A stretch of 64,000 bases of DNA from Micromonospora_I sp040659735 (GCF_040659735.1 NZ_JBFANZ010000016.1:62001-126000); one strand, 5' to 3'; counted from the first letter of the stretch, positions 44,519-53,589 are shown. A program made the numbers and translations. The notes: generated from the sequence alone by a model not told the origin.

Positions 44519-46018
44519 ATGGTTGACCGCTATGTGGTCGCGATCGACCAGGGCACCACCTCGACCCGGTGCATCGTCTTCGACCGTCGGGGGCAACTCG
44601 TCTCCGTCGCCCAACGCGAGCACCAGCAGCACTTCCCCCGCCCCGGCTGGGTCGAACACGACGCCACCGAGATCTGGCGCAACGTCGAACGGGTCGTGCC
44701 CCGGGCGCTGGCCCAGGCCGGCATCGACGCCGGGCAGGTGGCGGCCGTCGGCATCGCCAACCAACGCGAAACCACCCTCGTCTGGGACCGGCGGACCGGA
44801 CGGCCCGTCGGCCGCGCGATCGTCTGGCAGGACACCCGCACCGACACACTCGTCGAGCAACTGGCCCACTCCCCCGGCGCCGAGGACGTCCAGCGCCGTT
44901 GCGGGCTGCCGCTCGCCACGTACTTCACCGGCCCCAAGCTGCGCTGGCTGCTCGACCACACGCCCGGGCTGGCCGCGCGGGCCGAACGCGGTGAGGTCCT
45001 CTTCGGCACCATGGAGAGCTGGCTGATCTGGAACCTCACCGGCGGGCTGCACATCACCGACGTGACCAACGCCAGCCGGACCATGTTGATGGACCTCAAC
45101 ACGCTCGCCTGGTCCCCCGAGTCGCTGGCGTTCTTCGGCATCCCGCCCGCCATGCTCCCCGAGATCCGCTCCTCCGCCGAGGTCTACGGCACCATCCGCG
45201 CGGTGCTGCCGGGCGTCCGTCTCGCCGCCGCGCTCGGCGACCAGCAGGCCGCACTCTTCGGGCAGACCTGCTTCACCCCGGGCGAAGCGAAATGCACCTA
45301 CGGCACCGGCAGCTTCCTGCTGCTCAACACCGGGGCGGCCCCGGTCCGCTCCGCGCACGGCCTGCTCAGCACCGTCGCGTACCGCATCGAGGACCAACCG
45401 GCGGTCTACGCCCTCGAAGGCTCCATCGCGATCACCGGCTCGCTGGTGCAGTGGTTCCGCGACCAGCTCGGTCTGATCAGCACGGCGCCGGAGATCGAGA
45501 CCCTGGCCCGCTCCGTCGACGACAACGGCGGCTGCTACATCGTGCCGGCGTTCTCCGGGCTCTTCGCCCCGCACTGGCGCAGCGAGGCCCGCGGCGTGAT
45601 CGTCGGCCTCACCTCGTACATCACCAAGGGGCACCTGGCCCGCGCCGTGCTGGAGGCGACCGGCTGGCAGACGCGCGAGGTGGTCGACGCGATGAACGCG
45701 GACTCCGGGCTGACCCTCCGGACGCTCAATGTGGACGGTGGGATGACCTCCGACAACCTGCTGATGCAGTTCATCGCCGACGTGCTCGACGTGCCGGTGG
45801 TCCGCCCGATGGTCGCCGAGACCGTGTCGCTCGGCGCGGCGTACGCGGCGGGGTTGGCCGTCGGCTACTGGCCGGACCTGCGGGGTTTGCGGCAGAACTG
45901 GCACCGGGCGGCGCAGTGGCTGCCGGACATGGACCCGGCGACCCGCGCCACGGAGTACGACAACTGGCGGCGCGCGGTGGAGCGCACCTTCGACTGGATC
46001 AAACAACCCTCCACCTGA
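44519..46018 (+). CDS. glpK: Glycerol kinase (second copy)
   Basis: Seen: 499 residues with GAGGAGC before ATG. It has the same FGGY landmarks as the first copy: VVAIDQGTTSTRCIVFDRRG, AVGIANQRETTLVWDRRTG, IVWQDTRTDT, LGDQQAALFGQTCF, YGTGSFLLLNTG, YIVPAFSGLFAPHW and LNVDGGMTSDN. The two proteins are clearly related but differ throughout, so this is an old duplication or separate acquisition. Known: ATP-dependent glycerol phosphorylation; related FGGY kinases can prefer other polyols. Neighbours: probably co-transcribed with the IclR-family regulator. Whether both kinases act on glycerol is not visible. Confidence 0.94.
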   Translation: MVDRYVVAIDQGTTSTRCIVFDRRGQLVSVAQREHQQHFPRPGWVEHDATEIWRNVERVVPRALAQAGIDAGQVAAVGIANQRETTLVWDRRTGRPVGRAIVWQDTRTDTLVEQLAHSPGAEDVQRRCGLPLATYFTGPKLRWLLDHTPGLAARAERGEVLFGTMESWLIWNLTGGLHITDVTNASRTMLMDLNTLAWSPESLAFFGIPPAMLPEIRSSAEVYGTIRAVLPGVRLAAALGDQQAALFGQTCFTPGEAKCTYGTGSFLLLNTGAAPVRSAHGLLSTVAYRIEDQPAVYALEGSIAITGSLVQWFRDQLGLISTAPEIETLARSVDDNGGCYIVPAFSGLFAPHWRSEARGVIVGLTSYITKGHLARAVLEATGWQTREVVDAMNADSGLTLRTLNVDGGMTSDNLLMQFIADVLDVPVVRPMVAETVSLGAAYAAGLAVGYWPDLRGLRQNWHRAAQWLPDMDPATRATEYDNWRRAVERTFDWIKQPST

Positions 46019-46125
46019 CCGCCCCTCGGGCGGGCGTGGCCGCACAACGTCGGGGGAAAGAGTGGTCTCCGCGCCGCGCGAAGCGACCATTTCCCCGATG
46101 TCGTATGGATCGTGCGGGACGCGCG

Positions 46126-46707
46126 TCAGGAGGCCAGCGCGAGGGCGCGCAGCTGGGTGTCGAGGGTGGGCGCGTCGACGCCGCCGGGCCAGCCGCGCAG
46201 CAGCCGCCCACCCTTGCTGATCAGCACCACGCCGGGCGGCTCCCGCATCGCGTACGCGCGCCAGACCGTCATCGATCCGTCGATCGCGACCGGGTGTTCC
46301 ACGCCGTGCTCGCGCAGGTAGCGGTCCAGCGCGGCCGGCTCCTCGTCGCCGGCGACGCCCACGAAGACCACCCGATCCTGATGGCTCCGGGCCAGGGCGC
46401 TCAGCGCCTGCTCGCGGTCGGCGCAGATCGTGCACCAGGAGGCGACGAAGGTGAGGACGACCGGCCGGTCGGCCCAGAGCGTCGCGACGTCCACCCGCGT
46501 GCCGTCGGTGAGCGTCGCGGTGAACGTCGGTGCGGCCGGGGCCGAGGCGGGCGGCTGCCGGAGCGCGAGGTCGGCGGGGACCGGACCCGGCAGGGTCGCA
46601 GTGCCGCCCGCGGGTGGGTCCGCCGCACGCCGCTCGTCCCCGCCGGAGGTGCAGCCACCGAGCGCGAAAGCCGCGACCAGCAACAACGCGAGCGCACGCC
46701 GTCTCAC
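46126..46707 (-). CDS. Thioredoxin-fold (TlpA/ResA-like) lipoprotein
   Basis: Seen: 193 residues, GTG start overlapping the previous stop (GTGA). A lipobox (LALLLVAAFALGGC) places it on the outer face of the membrane. VDVATLWADRPVVLTFVASW-CTIC holds the active CxxC, followed by the characteristic EHGVEHPVAIDGSMTVWRAY and PPGVVLISKGGRLLRGWPGG with the cis-Pro loop. Known: TlpA/ResA-like proteins reduce or oxidise thiols in cytochrome maturation or exported proteins. Neighbours: coupled to a small lipoprotein of unknown role; no cytochrome genes nearby, so the partner is unknown. Confidence 0.85.
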   Translation of the reverse strand: MRRRALALLLVAAFALGGCTSGGDERRAADPPAGGTATLPGPVPADLALRQPPASAPAAPTFTATLTDGTRVDVATLWADRPVVLTFVASWCTICADREQALSALARSHQDRVVFVGVAGDEEPAALDRYLREHGVEHPVAIDGSMTVWRAYAMREPPGVVLISKGGRLLRGWPGGVDAPTLDTQLRALALAS

Positions 46708-47162
46708 GGGACCACCGCCACGAGGGCTGGGCCTTCGACGTTCCGCCGGTCGGCGGTCAGCTCGATCGGCGGCCGGTCGTCGATGACGAGCCGGTAGCTG
46801 CCGCGCTCCGGGACCTCGACGGGGATGGCGAAGGCGCAGTACGTCGGGATCCGCTCCACCTCCAGGTCCTCCTCGAACGCCGGCACCGCCGTGCCGGCGG
46901 GGAGCTGACCCCGGTGCAGCACCGCACCCTCGCCGTCCACGAGCTGGTACGAGGCGGAGCGGTGCACGTGGACGTAGGGACCCGTTCCCGCGCACTCGAC
47001 GCCCGCCGGCCGGAGGTTGATGTCCCGGACGAGGAGCCGGACCGTCATCGGCGACGCCGCCGGGGCGGCAGCGCCGCAGCCGGTGACGACCAGAGCGGTG
47101 CTCAGGCCGGCCGCGATCAGCAGCGCGGTGATCCCCGCGGACGGGGCATCGTGTCGGGGCAT
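46704..47162 (-). CDS. Small lipoprotein, partner of the thioredoxin-like protein
   Basis: Seen: 152 residues; ATG with GGGAGGA upstream. A lipobox ending VVTGC (about residue 29) precedes a beta-rich domain: MTVRLLVRDINLRPAGVECA, VHVHRSASYQLVDGEGAVLH, YCAFAIPVEVPERGSYRLVI. Two cysteines (in VECAG and TYCAF) could form a disulfide, consistent with a link to the neighbouring CxxC protein. Stop overlaps the next start by four bases. No family recognised. Longer in-frame sequence upstream lacks a ribosome-binding site. Confidence 0.75.
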   Translation of the reverse strand: MPRHDAPSAGITALLIAAGLSTALVVTGCGAAAPAASPMTVRLLVRDINLRPAGVECAGTGPYVHVHRSASYQLVDGEGAVLHRGQLPAGTAVPAFEEDLEVERIPTYCAFAIPVEVPERGSYRLVIDDRPPIELTADRRNVEGPALVAVVP

Positions 47163-47243
47163 CGGTCCTCCCACAGGTGAACCCGGGGCCTCCGGCGGAT
47201 TCGGCGTATCCGCCGGAGGCACCGGGCAGTTCGGCCGGTCAGC

Positions 47244-49289
47244 TCACTTCTCGACCCGGCACTGCTTGGTGACGGTCTTCGTCGGGTCGCTCTCCGAGGT
47301 CGCGGTGAGCTTGACGAAGCCGGTCGGCGCCGCGGCGGCGGTCGCCGCGACGGAGACCTTGACCGGGACGGAGCGCCCGAACTTCGCCGTCGCCAACTCG
47401 TTCGGCACGGCGACGCTCCAGCCCTTGCCGGCGACCTCGGCGGAGAGCCGGTAGACGTCGGACCTGAGGTAGGCGCTGACGTTCTCCGGGTGGGCCTGGC
47501 CGCCGGCCGAGTAGGTGCCGGTGTTGGCCAGGTCGAAGGAGCACGAGACCCCGCGGTTGGTCGGCTTGCCGCCGCCGGTCACCTCGCCCTTGGAGAGCGC
47601 GACGCCGTGCGTGCTGGGGCCGCCGGCGCCGTCCAGCGACCGGACCGCGACGGTGTACGACAGGACGCCGTCGCCGTCACGCTTCAGGTCGATGATGTAG
47701 AAGTGCAGGCGGTTGGCCTGGTCGACGTATTCGTACTGGCTGCCCGAACGCGCCCCCGCGTGGAAGAGCGCGTCCGACAACTGCCGGTAGTCGCCCATCG
47801 TGATCTTCTGCGGCGTGCCGTCCGGGCGATAGAAGTCGATCATGTCGATGTCCTGCGGGTTGGCGTCGACCACCCACTGGAACGGCGCGCTGTCGACGTT
47901 CTTGGTCTTGCTGACCAGCACGCCGGCATCCGGGGTGAACGAGTCCGCGCCCATCCGGTCGACCACCTCGACCGTGTAGTTGTTGAAGTTGCCGCCGTCG
48001 CAGAGCGGCTCGGCGCTGGTGTCACAGGCCGGGGAGAGGTCCTTGTTGAGCGCGATGTTGACCCCGGTCAGGCCGCCCCGCCCGGCGTCCACGGCACGCG
48101 CGGTCACCTCGGCGACCACCATCCCGGACGAGGCGAGCGCCTCCCGCGACAGACGCAGCACGTGCTCCTCACCGATCAGCCCGATCTTCATCTTGTCGCG
48201 CAGCGTGTGCAACGAGCCCATCGAGCCACCGTTGACCGGCGGGATCTGCCACCGGGTGTGCGGGCCGCCCGGACCATTGAACGACCCACGCGACATCATG
48301 CTCCAGATGCCGGTGTACGCCCGACGCAGTGGCGTCCCGTACGGGTTGTTGTAGTTGTCGCCGATGGTCAGCAGATGGCTCAGCTCGTGGGCGTAGACGC
48401 CCATGCCGGAGCTCTCCGCCTGGGTCGATGAGCCCCCGCCGGCGTTCGGCCAGATGGTGGCCGCCGCCTTCCACGACGTCCACTCGACGTACCGGGTCTT
48501 CGCCCAGTTCGGCAGGGCGGGGTCGGGCGGCCCCCAGGCGTCCGGCACGTCCTCCTTGTTCTGGAACATCATCTGCCCGAACTCCTGCCAGGTCGACGAC
48601 TCGTCCTGGCCGGCGGAGAGAATGAAGACCAGCTCGTACTGGTTGGCGACCTCGTCACCGACGGCCGCGCGCCAGGCGCCGAGCCCGTCGGTGCGGATGT
48701 TCTTCGCGCAGGCCTCGCCGGTCGGGCAGGCGCCCGGGTTGAAGCCGTTGTCGATGCCGTACTGATAGGACTTGGCGGGCATGGTGTACGGCCCGAAGCC
48801 GGTGAGGTCGACGCCGTACCGGCCGTTGGAGTCCTGCATCCAGTACTCGTGCAGGGTGTGCCCCTTGTTCAGGGTGTTCGGCGTGTTCAGGAAGTCCTTG
48901 TAGAACGTGGCGACCTGGTCGCGCGGAACGTTGGCGGCGGTGGCCTGCGGGTTGCCGAAGACCGTCGAGCGGGCCCGCTGGGTGATGACGAAGGGCTGGT
49001 CGGCGTAGTCGAGGGTGACCAGCGCGATCCTGAAGTTGCGAACCGAGCCGGCGACGGCGGGGTCGGCCCAGTTCCTGTTCGGCACGGCCTTGTAGTCGTT
49101 CCACGTCATGGCGTCGGGGTTCTGCCAGTTCTGCGGATCGAGCACCTGGAAGGGGGCGGTCCCGCCGGCCGGGTTGCCCGGTGCGGCGTACGCGGGCGCC
49201 GTCGCGCCGGAGACGACCACCGCGGCGGCGACCGCGGCCGTCAACATCGACCGCCGCACACGCGACCGCCTGGCGATGACAAGGTGCAT
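47244..49289 (-). CDS. Secreted M6-family (immune inhibitor A-like) metalloprotease
   Basis: Seen: 681 residues, GAGAGGTGA before ATG. Sec signal to about residue 36 (ending APAYAAP), then VRNFRIALVTLDYADQPFVI and FYKDFLNTPNTLNKGHTLHE-YWMQDSNGRYG typical of M6 proteases. The zinc site is GVYAHELSHLL (His301, Glu302, His305). The C-terminal 250 residues are beta-rich (VALSKGEVTGGGKPTNRGVS). Known: the family includes Bacillus immune inhibitor A; actinomycete members are secreted proteases of unknown target. Divergent from a PucR-type regulator; single gene. The third zinc ligand was not assigned. Confidence 0.88.
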   Translation of the reverse strand: MHLVIARRSRVRRSMLTAAVAAAVVVSGATAPAYAAPGNPAGGTAPFQVLDPQNWQNPDAMTWNDYKAVPNRNWADPAVAGSVRNFRIALVTLDYADQPFVITQRARSTVFGNPQATAANVPRDQVATFYKDFLNTPNTLNKGHTLHEYWMQDSNGRYGVDLTGFGPYTMPAKSYQYGIDNGFNPGACPTGEACAKNIRTDGLGAWRAAVGDEVANQYELVFILSAGQDESSTWQEFGQMMFQNKEDVPDAWGPPDPALPNWAKTRYVEWTSWKAAATIWPNAGGGSSTQAESSGMGVYAHELSHLLTIGDNYNNPYGTPLRRAYTGIWSMMSRGSFNGPGGPHTRWQIPPVNGGSMGSLHTLRDKMKIGLIGEEHVLRLSREALASSGMVVAEVTARAVDAGRGGLTGVNIALNKDLSPACDTSAEPLCDGGNFNNYTVEVVDRMGADSFTPDAGVLVSKTKNVDSAPFQWVVDANPQDIDMIDFYRPDGTPQKITMGDYRQLSDALFHAGARSGSQYEYVDQANRLHFYIIDLKRDGDGVLSYTVAVRSLDGAGGPSTHGVALSKGEVTGGGKPTNRGVSCSFDLANTGTYSAGGQAHPENVSAYLRSDVYRLSAEVAGKGWSVAVPNELATAKFGRSVPVKVSVAATAAAAPTGFVKLTATSESDPTKTVTKQCRVEK

Positions 49290-49616
49290 CGGGTCACCTC
49301 TCGTTGGGGGTAATGCGGCGCGACCGCGTCGCCGGTCACGGGTGGGCGCGCCGTGGGGGCGAATCTATGGGCCGGCCGGCGTGTGGTCACCGTGCAGATG
49401 TCGGCAGGTTCGGCGGACGCTTGCGACACCTGAAGGAGCGGCGTCCGGGCCGACGACGGGACGTGACCGGGGACCGGAACCGGGTCTTCTTTGGACAGAT
49501 GCCGAATCCCGCGGGGCGTCGGCTGAACTTCTGTCGAATGGGATCTTGCGCTGCGGCACCGGATCGGCAGAGGGTAAGGGCTGACACACGACCGAGTCCT
49601 TCCGGGAAAGGACGCG
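49290..49616. other. Promoter region between the M6 protease and PucR-type genes
   Basis: 327 bases without a gene; divergent promoters are expected. A short TTCTTTGGACAG (49487-49498) is less GC-rich but no symmetrical operator was found. Confidence 0.4.
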
Positions 49617-50849
49617 ATGCAGGGCGAGCTGCAGCACATCGTCGACGCCGTCGCGGCACGGGTCGGCCGACCGGCGTTGATCGAGGACCGGCGCCAGCGC
49701 GTCGTGGTCTACAGCGGGCACACCGAGCCGATGGACACGGTGCGACGCGCGTCCATCCTGAGCCGCCAGACCAGCCCGGAGGTGGTGGCCTGGTTCCGCC
49801 GCGCCGGCATCATGGCGGCCCGCACCCCCGTACGGACCCCCGGCTGCGCCGAACTCGGGCTGCTCCCCCGGGTCTGCCTGCCGGTCCGCCACGACGACCT
49901 GCTGCTCGGCTTCGTCTGGTTCATCGACGCCGGCGGCACGATGACCGACGACGACATCACGACGGCGACCGACGCCACCTCGGATCTGGCGCTGGCGCTC
50001 TACCGGGAGACCCTGCTCGGCGAGCTCGCCTCGCAACGCGAGTCCGAGGCGGCCCGCACCCTGCTCGTCGAGGGTCCGGCCACCCGGTCACACGCGGTGC
50101 GCGCACTGCTCGAGGAGGGTGTCGTCGCCGGCGACGGACCGACCACCGCGCTGGTCGCGCAGCTCGTCACAGCGCCGGGCGGGGCCCCCGACGACGTCGC
50201 CCGGATCGCGCTGGAGCAGGCGCTCGTGCACACCCGGCGCTGGATCGGCCCGCGCGCCGCCCTGCATCTGGTCCGCCACGACCACGGCACGCTGCTGCTC
50301 TGCGCACCCCGGGGAGCCGGGCGACCGGGCCCCGAGGCGGTCGCCACGCATCTCGACGCCGCGCTGTGCCACGCCACCCGCGGGCTCGACTCGGTCACCC
50401 GGACGGTCGTGGGGATCGGACAGACGCGGCCGCGACTGGCCGAGGGGGTGCGCTCGTACGACGAGGCGGTGCAGTCGGCCCGGGTCGCCGTCCAGCTGCC
50501 CGCACTGGGTCGGGTCGTCTCCTGGTCCCGCCTCGGCGTCTACCGGGTGCTGTCCCGGCTCGAGGGGGAGCACCTGGACGTGGCGGGGGTGCATCCGGGG
50601 TTGGCGCGGCTGCTGCGCGACGAGGCCAACCGGGTGCTGCTGGAGACCCTGGAGGCCTACCTCGATCTGGCCGGCAACGCGCACGCGACCGCGGAACGTC
50701 TGCGACTGCACCGCACCACGCTCTACTACCGGCTGCAGCGGCTGGAGCAGCTCGCCGAGACGGACCTCAAGGACGGCAACGAGCGGCTCTGTCTGCACCT
50801 GGCGCTGAAGCTGGGGCGACTCACCGGCGACTATCAGCCGCCGCGGTGA
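49617..50849 (+). CDS. PucR/CdaR-type transcriptional regulator
   Basis: Seen: 410 residues, with GGAAAGGACGCG before ATG. Residues 1-130 form a GAF-like N-terminal domain (LPRVCLPVRHDDLLLGFVWF). A central GGDEF-like region follows (VVGIGQTRPRLAEGVRSYDE, AVQSARVAVQLPALGRVVSW). The C-terminal helix-turn-helix reads LLETLEAYLDLAGNAHATAE, RLRLHRTTLYYRLQRLEQLA. Known: PucR/CdaR proteins regulate purine, sugar-acid, proline or other catabolism. Neighbours: divergent from the M6 protease and convergent with metNIQ, with two terminators between. Target unknown; the divergent protease gene is a candidate. Confidence 0.88.
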   Translation: MQGELQHIVDAVAARVGRPALIEDRRQRVVVYSGHTEPMDTVRRASILSRQTSPEVVAWFRRAGIMAARTPVRTPGCAELGLLPRVCLPVRHDDLLLGFVWFIDAGGTMTDDDITTATDATSDLALALYRETLLGELASQRESEAARTLLVEGPATRSHAVRALLEEGVVAGDGPTTALVAQLVTAPGGAPDDVARIALEQALVHTRRWIGPRAALHLVRHDHGTLLLCAPRGAGRPGPEAVATHLDAALCHATRGLDSVTRTVVGIGQTRPRLAEGVRSYDEAVQSARVAVQLPALGRVVSWSRLGVYRVLSRLEGEHLDVAGVHPGLARLLRDEANRVLLETLEAYLDLAGNAHATAERLRLHRTTLYYRLQRLEQLAETDLKDGNERLCLHLALKLGRLTGDYQPPR

Positions 50850-50856
50850 ACGGCAG

Positions 50857-50882
50857 AGCCCGCCCGGATCGCCGGGCGGGCT
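50857..50882 (+). terminator. Terminator hairpin after the PucR-type gene
   Basis: 11-bp stem (AGCCCGCCCGG/CCGGGCGGGCT), four-base loop, eight bases after the stop. Confidence 0.8.
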
Positions 50883-50912
50883 CGTGCCGGCCCGGTGAGC
50901 CGGGCCGGCACG
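50883..50912 (-). terminator. Terminator hairpin after metQ
   Basis: 13-bp stem (CGTGCCGGCCCGG and complement), four-base loop, 11 bases after the metQ stop on the minus strand. It directly abuts the hairpin of the convergent gene. Confidence 0.8.
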
Positions 50913-50923
50913 GAACGCGTGGA

Positions 50924-51745
50924 TCAGTACGCGGCGAGCACGGAGCCCTTGTACTTGTCGTCGATGAACGCCTTCACCTGGGCCGAGTGGAGCAGCTTCT
51001 CCAGCTTGACCACGCGCGGGTCGTTCTCGGTGCCGGTACGGACCACGACCAGGTTGGCGTACGGGTTGCCCTCCCCGGTCTCCAGCGCGAGCGCGTCCTT
51101 GGACGGGGTGAACCCGGTCTGGATGGCGTAGTTGCCGTTGACCACCGAGAGGGCGGCGTCGTCGAGGCTGCGCGGCAGCTGGGCCGCCTCCAGCTCCTTG
51201 ATCTTCAGGTTCTTCGGGTTCTGCGCGATGTCCCGCTGCGTCGCGTTGACCCCGGCGCCGTCCTTCAGGGTGATCAGACCCTTGCTGGCGAGCAGGTTGA
51301 GCGCGCGACCCGAGTTGGACGGGTCGTTGGGGATCGCCACGACCGCGCCGTCGGGGACGTCGGCGATGTTCTTGATCGTCTTGGAGTAGACGCCGAGCGG
51401 CTCGATGTGCACGGGCTTGAGGGCGGTGAACTTGTAGCCCTTCGAGCCGATCTCCTCGTCCAGGTACGGCTTGTGCTGGAAGTAGTTGGCGTCCAGCTGC
51501 TTGTCCTGCAGGGCGACGTTGGGCTGCACGTAGTCGTTGAACTCGGTGATCTCGAGCTTCAGGCCCTCGGCCGCGGCGAGGTTGTCCTTGACGTACTTGA
51601 GGATCTCGCCGTGGGGCACCGGGCTGACGCCGATCTTGAGCGGCGCGTCGGGCGACGAGCTGGCCGCGCCGGTGTCCGACCCGCAGGCGGCGAGTCCGAC
51701 GACGAGGGCGGCCGCGGCGAGGGTGGCGGTAAAGGTGCGACGCAC
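50924..51745 (-). CDS. metQ: Methionine-binding lipoprotein of an ABC importer
   Basis: Seen: 273 residues, GTG start with AAAGGGAA upstream. The lipobox ALVVGLAACGSD is followed by the NlpA/MetQ fold: LKIGVSPVPHGEILKYVKDN, LKLEITEFNDYVQPNVALQD, DANYFQHKPYLDEE, IEPLGVYSKTIKNIADVPDG, VAIPNDPSNSGRALNLLASK and YAIQTGFTPSKDALALETGE. Known: captures methionine (or its sulfoxide) outside the membrane and hands it to MetI. Neighbours: last gene of metN-metI-metQ. Assignment rests on family plus the complete importer set. Confidence 0.94.
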   Translation of the reverse strand: MRRTFTATLAAAALVVGLAACGSDTGAASSSPDAPLKIGVSPVPHGEILKYVKDNLAAAEGLKLEITEFNDYVQPNVALQDKQLDANYFQHKPYLDEEIGSKGYKFTALKPVHIEPLGVYSKTIKNIADVPDGAVVAIPNDPSNSGRALNLLASKGLITLKDGAGVNATQRDIAQNPKNLKIKELEAAQLPRSLDDAALSVVNGNYAIQTGFTPSKDALALETGEGNPYANLVVVRTGTENDPRVVKLEKLLHSAQVKAFIDDKYKGSVLAAY

Positions 51746-51804
51746 GAGTGTTTCCCTTTCGTTGGTGCTGAGTTTGTTGGTACCGCGTAGCGGTGGAACG
51801 AGGC

Positions 51805-52461
51805 TTATTTGTGGGACAGGCGCCGGGCGACGAGGTCCCCCAGCATCTGGACGAGCTGCACGAAGACCACGAGGGCGACGACGGTCGCGATCATGACCTC
51901 GTTCTCGAAGCGCTGGTAGCCGTACCGGATGGCCAGGTCGCCGAGGCCGCCGCCGCCAACCACGCCGGCCATCGCCGAATAGCCGACCAGCGCCACGACG
52001 GTGATGGTCAGCCCGGCCACCAGGCCGGGACGGGCCTCCCGGAGCAGGACCTTGACGACGATCTCCCAACGGGACGCCCCCATCGCCGTCGCCGCCGCCA
52101 CCACGTCCCGGTCGACCTCGCGGATCGCGGTCTCGACAACGCGGGCGAAGAACGGAATGGCGGCGACGGTGAGCGGCACGATCGCCGCGTCGGTGCCGAT
52201 GGTGGTCCCGACGAGCGCCCGGGTGACCGGGATGATCGCCACCAGCAGGATGATGAACGGCAGCGACCGGCCGACGTTGACGATCAGGCCGAGCACGGCG
52301 TGCACCGGCCACGCGGCGAGCAGGCCGTCCCGGTCGGTGAGGATCAGCAGCACGCCGACGAGCAGCCCGCCGACGGCGGTGAGCGCGGTGGAGACGGCGA
52401 GCATGTAGAGCGTTTCGCGCGCGCCGTCCCAGAGCAGGGGCGCGATCTCGGTCCAGGTCAT
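51805..52461 (-). CDS. metI: Methionine ABC importer permease
   Basis: Seen: 218 residues with five to six membrane helices and the coupling motif MGASRWEIVVKVLLREARPG (EAA loop) near residues 125-144, which docks on MetN. ARETLYMLAVSTALTAVGGL opens the protein. Known: forms the translocation channel with MetN. Start ATG overlaps the metN stop (ATGA). The 59-base gap to metQ has no terminator. Confidence 0.94.
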   Translation of the reverse strand: MTWTEIAPLLWDGARETLYMLAVSTALTAVGGLLVGVLLILTDRDGLLAAWPVHAVLGLIVNVGRSLPFIILLVAIIPVTRALVGTTIGTDAAIVPLTVAAIPFFARVVETAIREVDRDVVAAATAMGASRWEIVVKVLLREARPGLVAGLTITVVALVGYSAMAGVVGGGGLGDLAIRYGYQRFENEVMIATVVALVVFVQLVQMLGDLVARRLSHK

Positions 52462-53441
52462 CGGGGAACCTCCACGATCAGGCCGAGCTCGCGAAGCTGG
52501 CGCAGCGGCGCCTCGTCGGCGGCGCGGGGGCCGCGCAGCGCGAGGCGCAGCCGGCCGACCGGGCCGCCGGCCAACTCCTCGATCGAGCCGGCGAGGATGC
52601 GGACGTCGAGGTCGTGGTCACGGGCGAGCGCGGAGATGAACGAGTGGTCCGCGTCGTCGCCGGCGACGGTGACGTCGACCACCGTGGCGTCCGACAGCTC
52701 CGGCACCGGGCCGAGCCGGAAGAGCTCGCGGGCCAGTTCGGAGCCGGGTCGGCGGACCAGGTCGGTGACCGGCCCGGACTCGATGATCCGTCCCTCACGC
52801 ATGATGGCCGCGGAGTCACAGATCCGCTTGACCACCTCCATCTCGTGCGTGATCAGGAGGATGGTCAGTCCGAGCCGCTGGCTGAGGTCGCGCAGCAGGG
52901 TGAGGATCGAGCCGGTCGTCTCCGGGTCCAGCGCGGAGGTGGCCTCGTCGGAGAGGAGCACCCTGGGTCGCCCGGCGAGCGCCCGGGCGATGCCGACCCG
53001 CTGCTTCTGCCCGCCGGAGAGCTGGGCCGGATAGGCCCCGGCCCGGTCGCTGAGGCCGACCAGTTCGAGTAGCTCCGCGACCCGCGCGGCGCGCTCCCGA
53101 CGCGGCATCCCCATGACTTCCAGCTGGAAGGCCACATTTCCGGCGGCGGTGCGGGAGCTGAGCAGGGCGAAGTGCTGGTGGATCATCCCGATCCCCTGCC
53201 GTGCCTCGCGCAGCCGGCCCCGGCGCAACGAGGCGAGTTCCACCCCGTCGACCGTGACCGTGCCCGCATCGGGGCGCTCGAGCAGATTGACGCAGCGCAG
53301 CAGGGTGCTCTTGCCGGCGCCACTGCGGCCGAGCACACCGAACACCTCACCGTCGCGGACGGTGAGGTCGACGCCGTCGACCGCGGTCACCTGGCGGCGC
53401 CGGGCACGGTAGGTCTTGCGAAGTCCCTGAATCTGGATCAC
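52458..53441 (-). CDS. metN: Methionine ABC importer ATPase
   Basis: Seen: 327 residues, GTG start. Walker A GVLGRSGAGKSTLLRCVNLL, signature LSGGQKQRVGIARALAGRPR and Walker B VLLSDEATSALDPETT are intact. IQIQGLRKTYRARRRQVTAV opens the protein. The last 85 residues are the regulatory NIL domain (ATVVDVTVAGDDADHSFISA), which binds methionine and slows the transporter. Known: powers methionine import. The start codon is covered by CGCTGTGA, which can pair with a segment of the leader; see 53438-53547. Confidence 0.94.
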   Translation of the reverse strand: MIQIQGLRKTYRARRRQVTAVDGVDLTVRDGEVFGVLGRSGAGKSTLLRCVNLLERPDAGTVTVDGVELASLRRGRLREARQGIGMIHQHFALLSSRTAAGNVAFQLEVMGMPRRERAARVAELLELVGLSDRAGAYPAQLSGGQKQRVGIARALAGRPRVLLSDEATSALDPETTGSILTLLRDLSQRLGLTILLITHEMEVVKRICDSAAIMREGRIIESGPVTDLVRRPGSELARELFRLGPVPELSDATVVDVTVAGDDADHSFISALARDHDLDVRILAGSIEELAGGPVGRLRLALRGPRAADEAPLRQLRELGLIVEVPR

Positions 53442-53547
53442 AGCGGTATCCCGAGGGGCAGACGATGCGGCAAGCCTCTAACCCTGCGCCGTCACAGCGT
53501 GATTTCCCAAGGCGCTGTGAGTGACGACACATACTAGATCGGGTTAG
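53438..53547 (-). promoter_or_regulatory. metN leader with mutually exclusive pairings
   Basis: On the minus strand TCACAGCG (53520-53513) can pair with CGCTGTGA at 53499-53492, giving a hairpin with a 13-base loop. It can also pair with a second CGCTGTGA at 53445-53438, which covers the metN GTG start. An outer 7-bp stem CTAACCC/GGGTTAG (53547-53541 with 53484-53478) brackets the hairpin. This is the geometry of a translational on/off switch. It does not match the SAM riboswitch classes I can recall, so ligand or protein control is open. The 53547 segment may instead be promoter. Confidence 0.5.
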
Positions 53548-53589
53548 TAGGCATTGACTCCGGAGAGTACGCGCCCGGACAACCAGACG

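Noticed and set aside
46019..46125. Terminator between glpK and the thioredoxin-like gene
   Set aside because: GGGGAAA and TTTCCCC segments could pair only imperfectly over a long loop; not listed as a feature.
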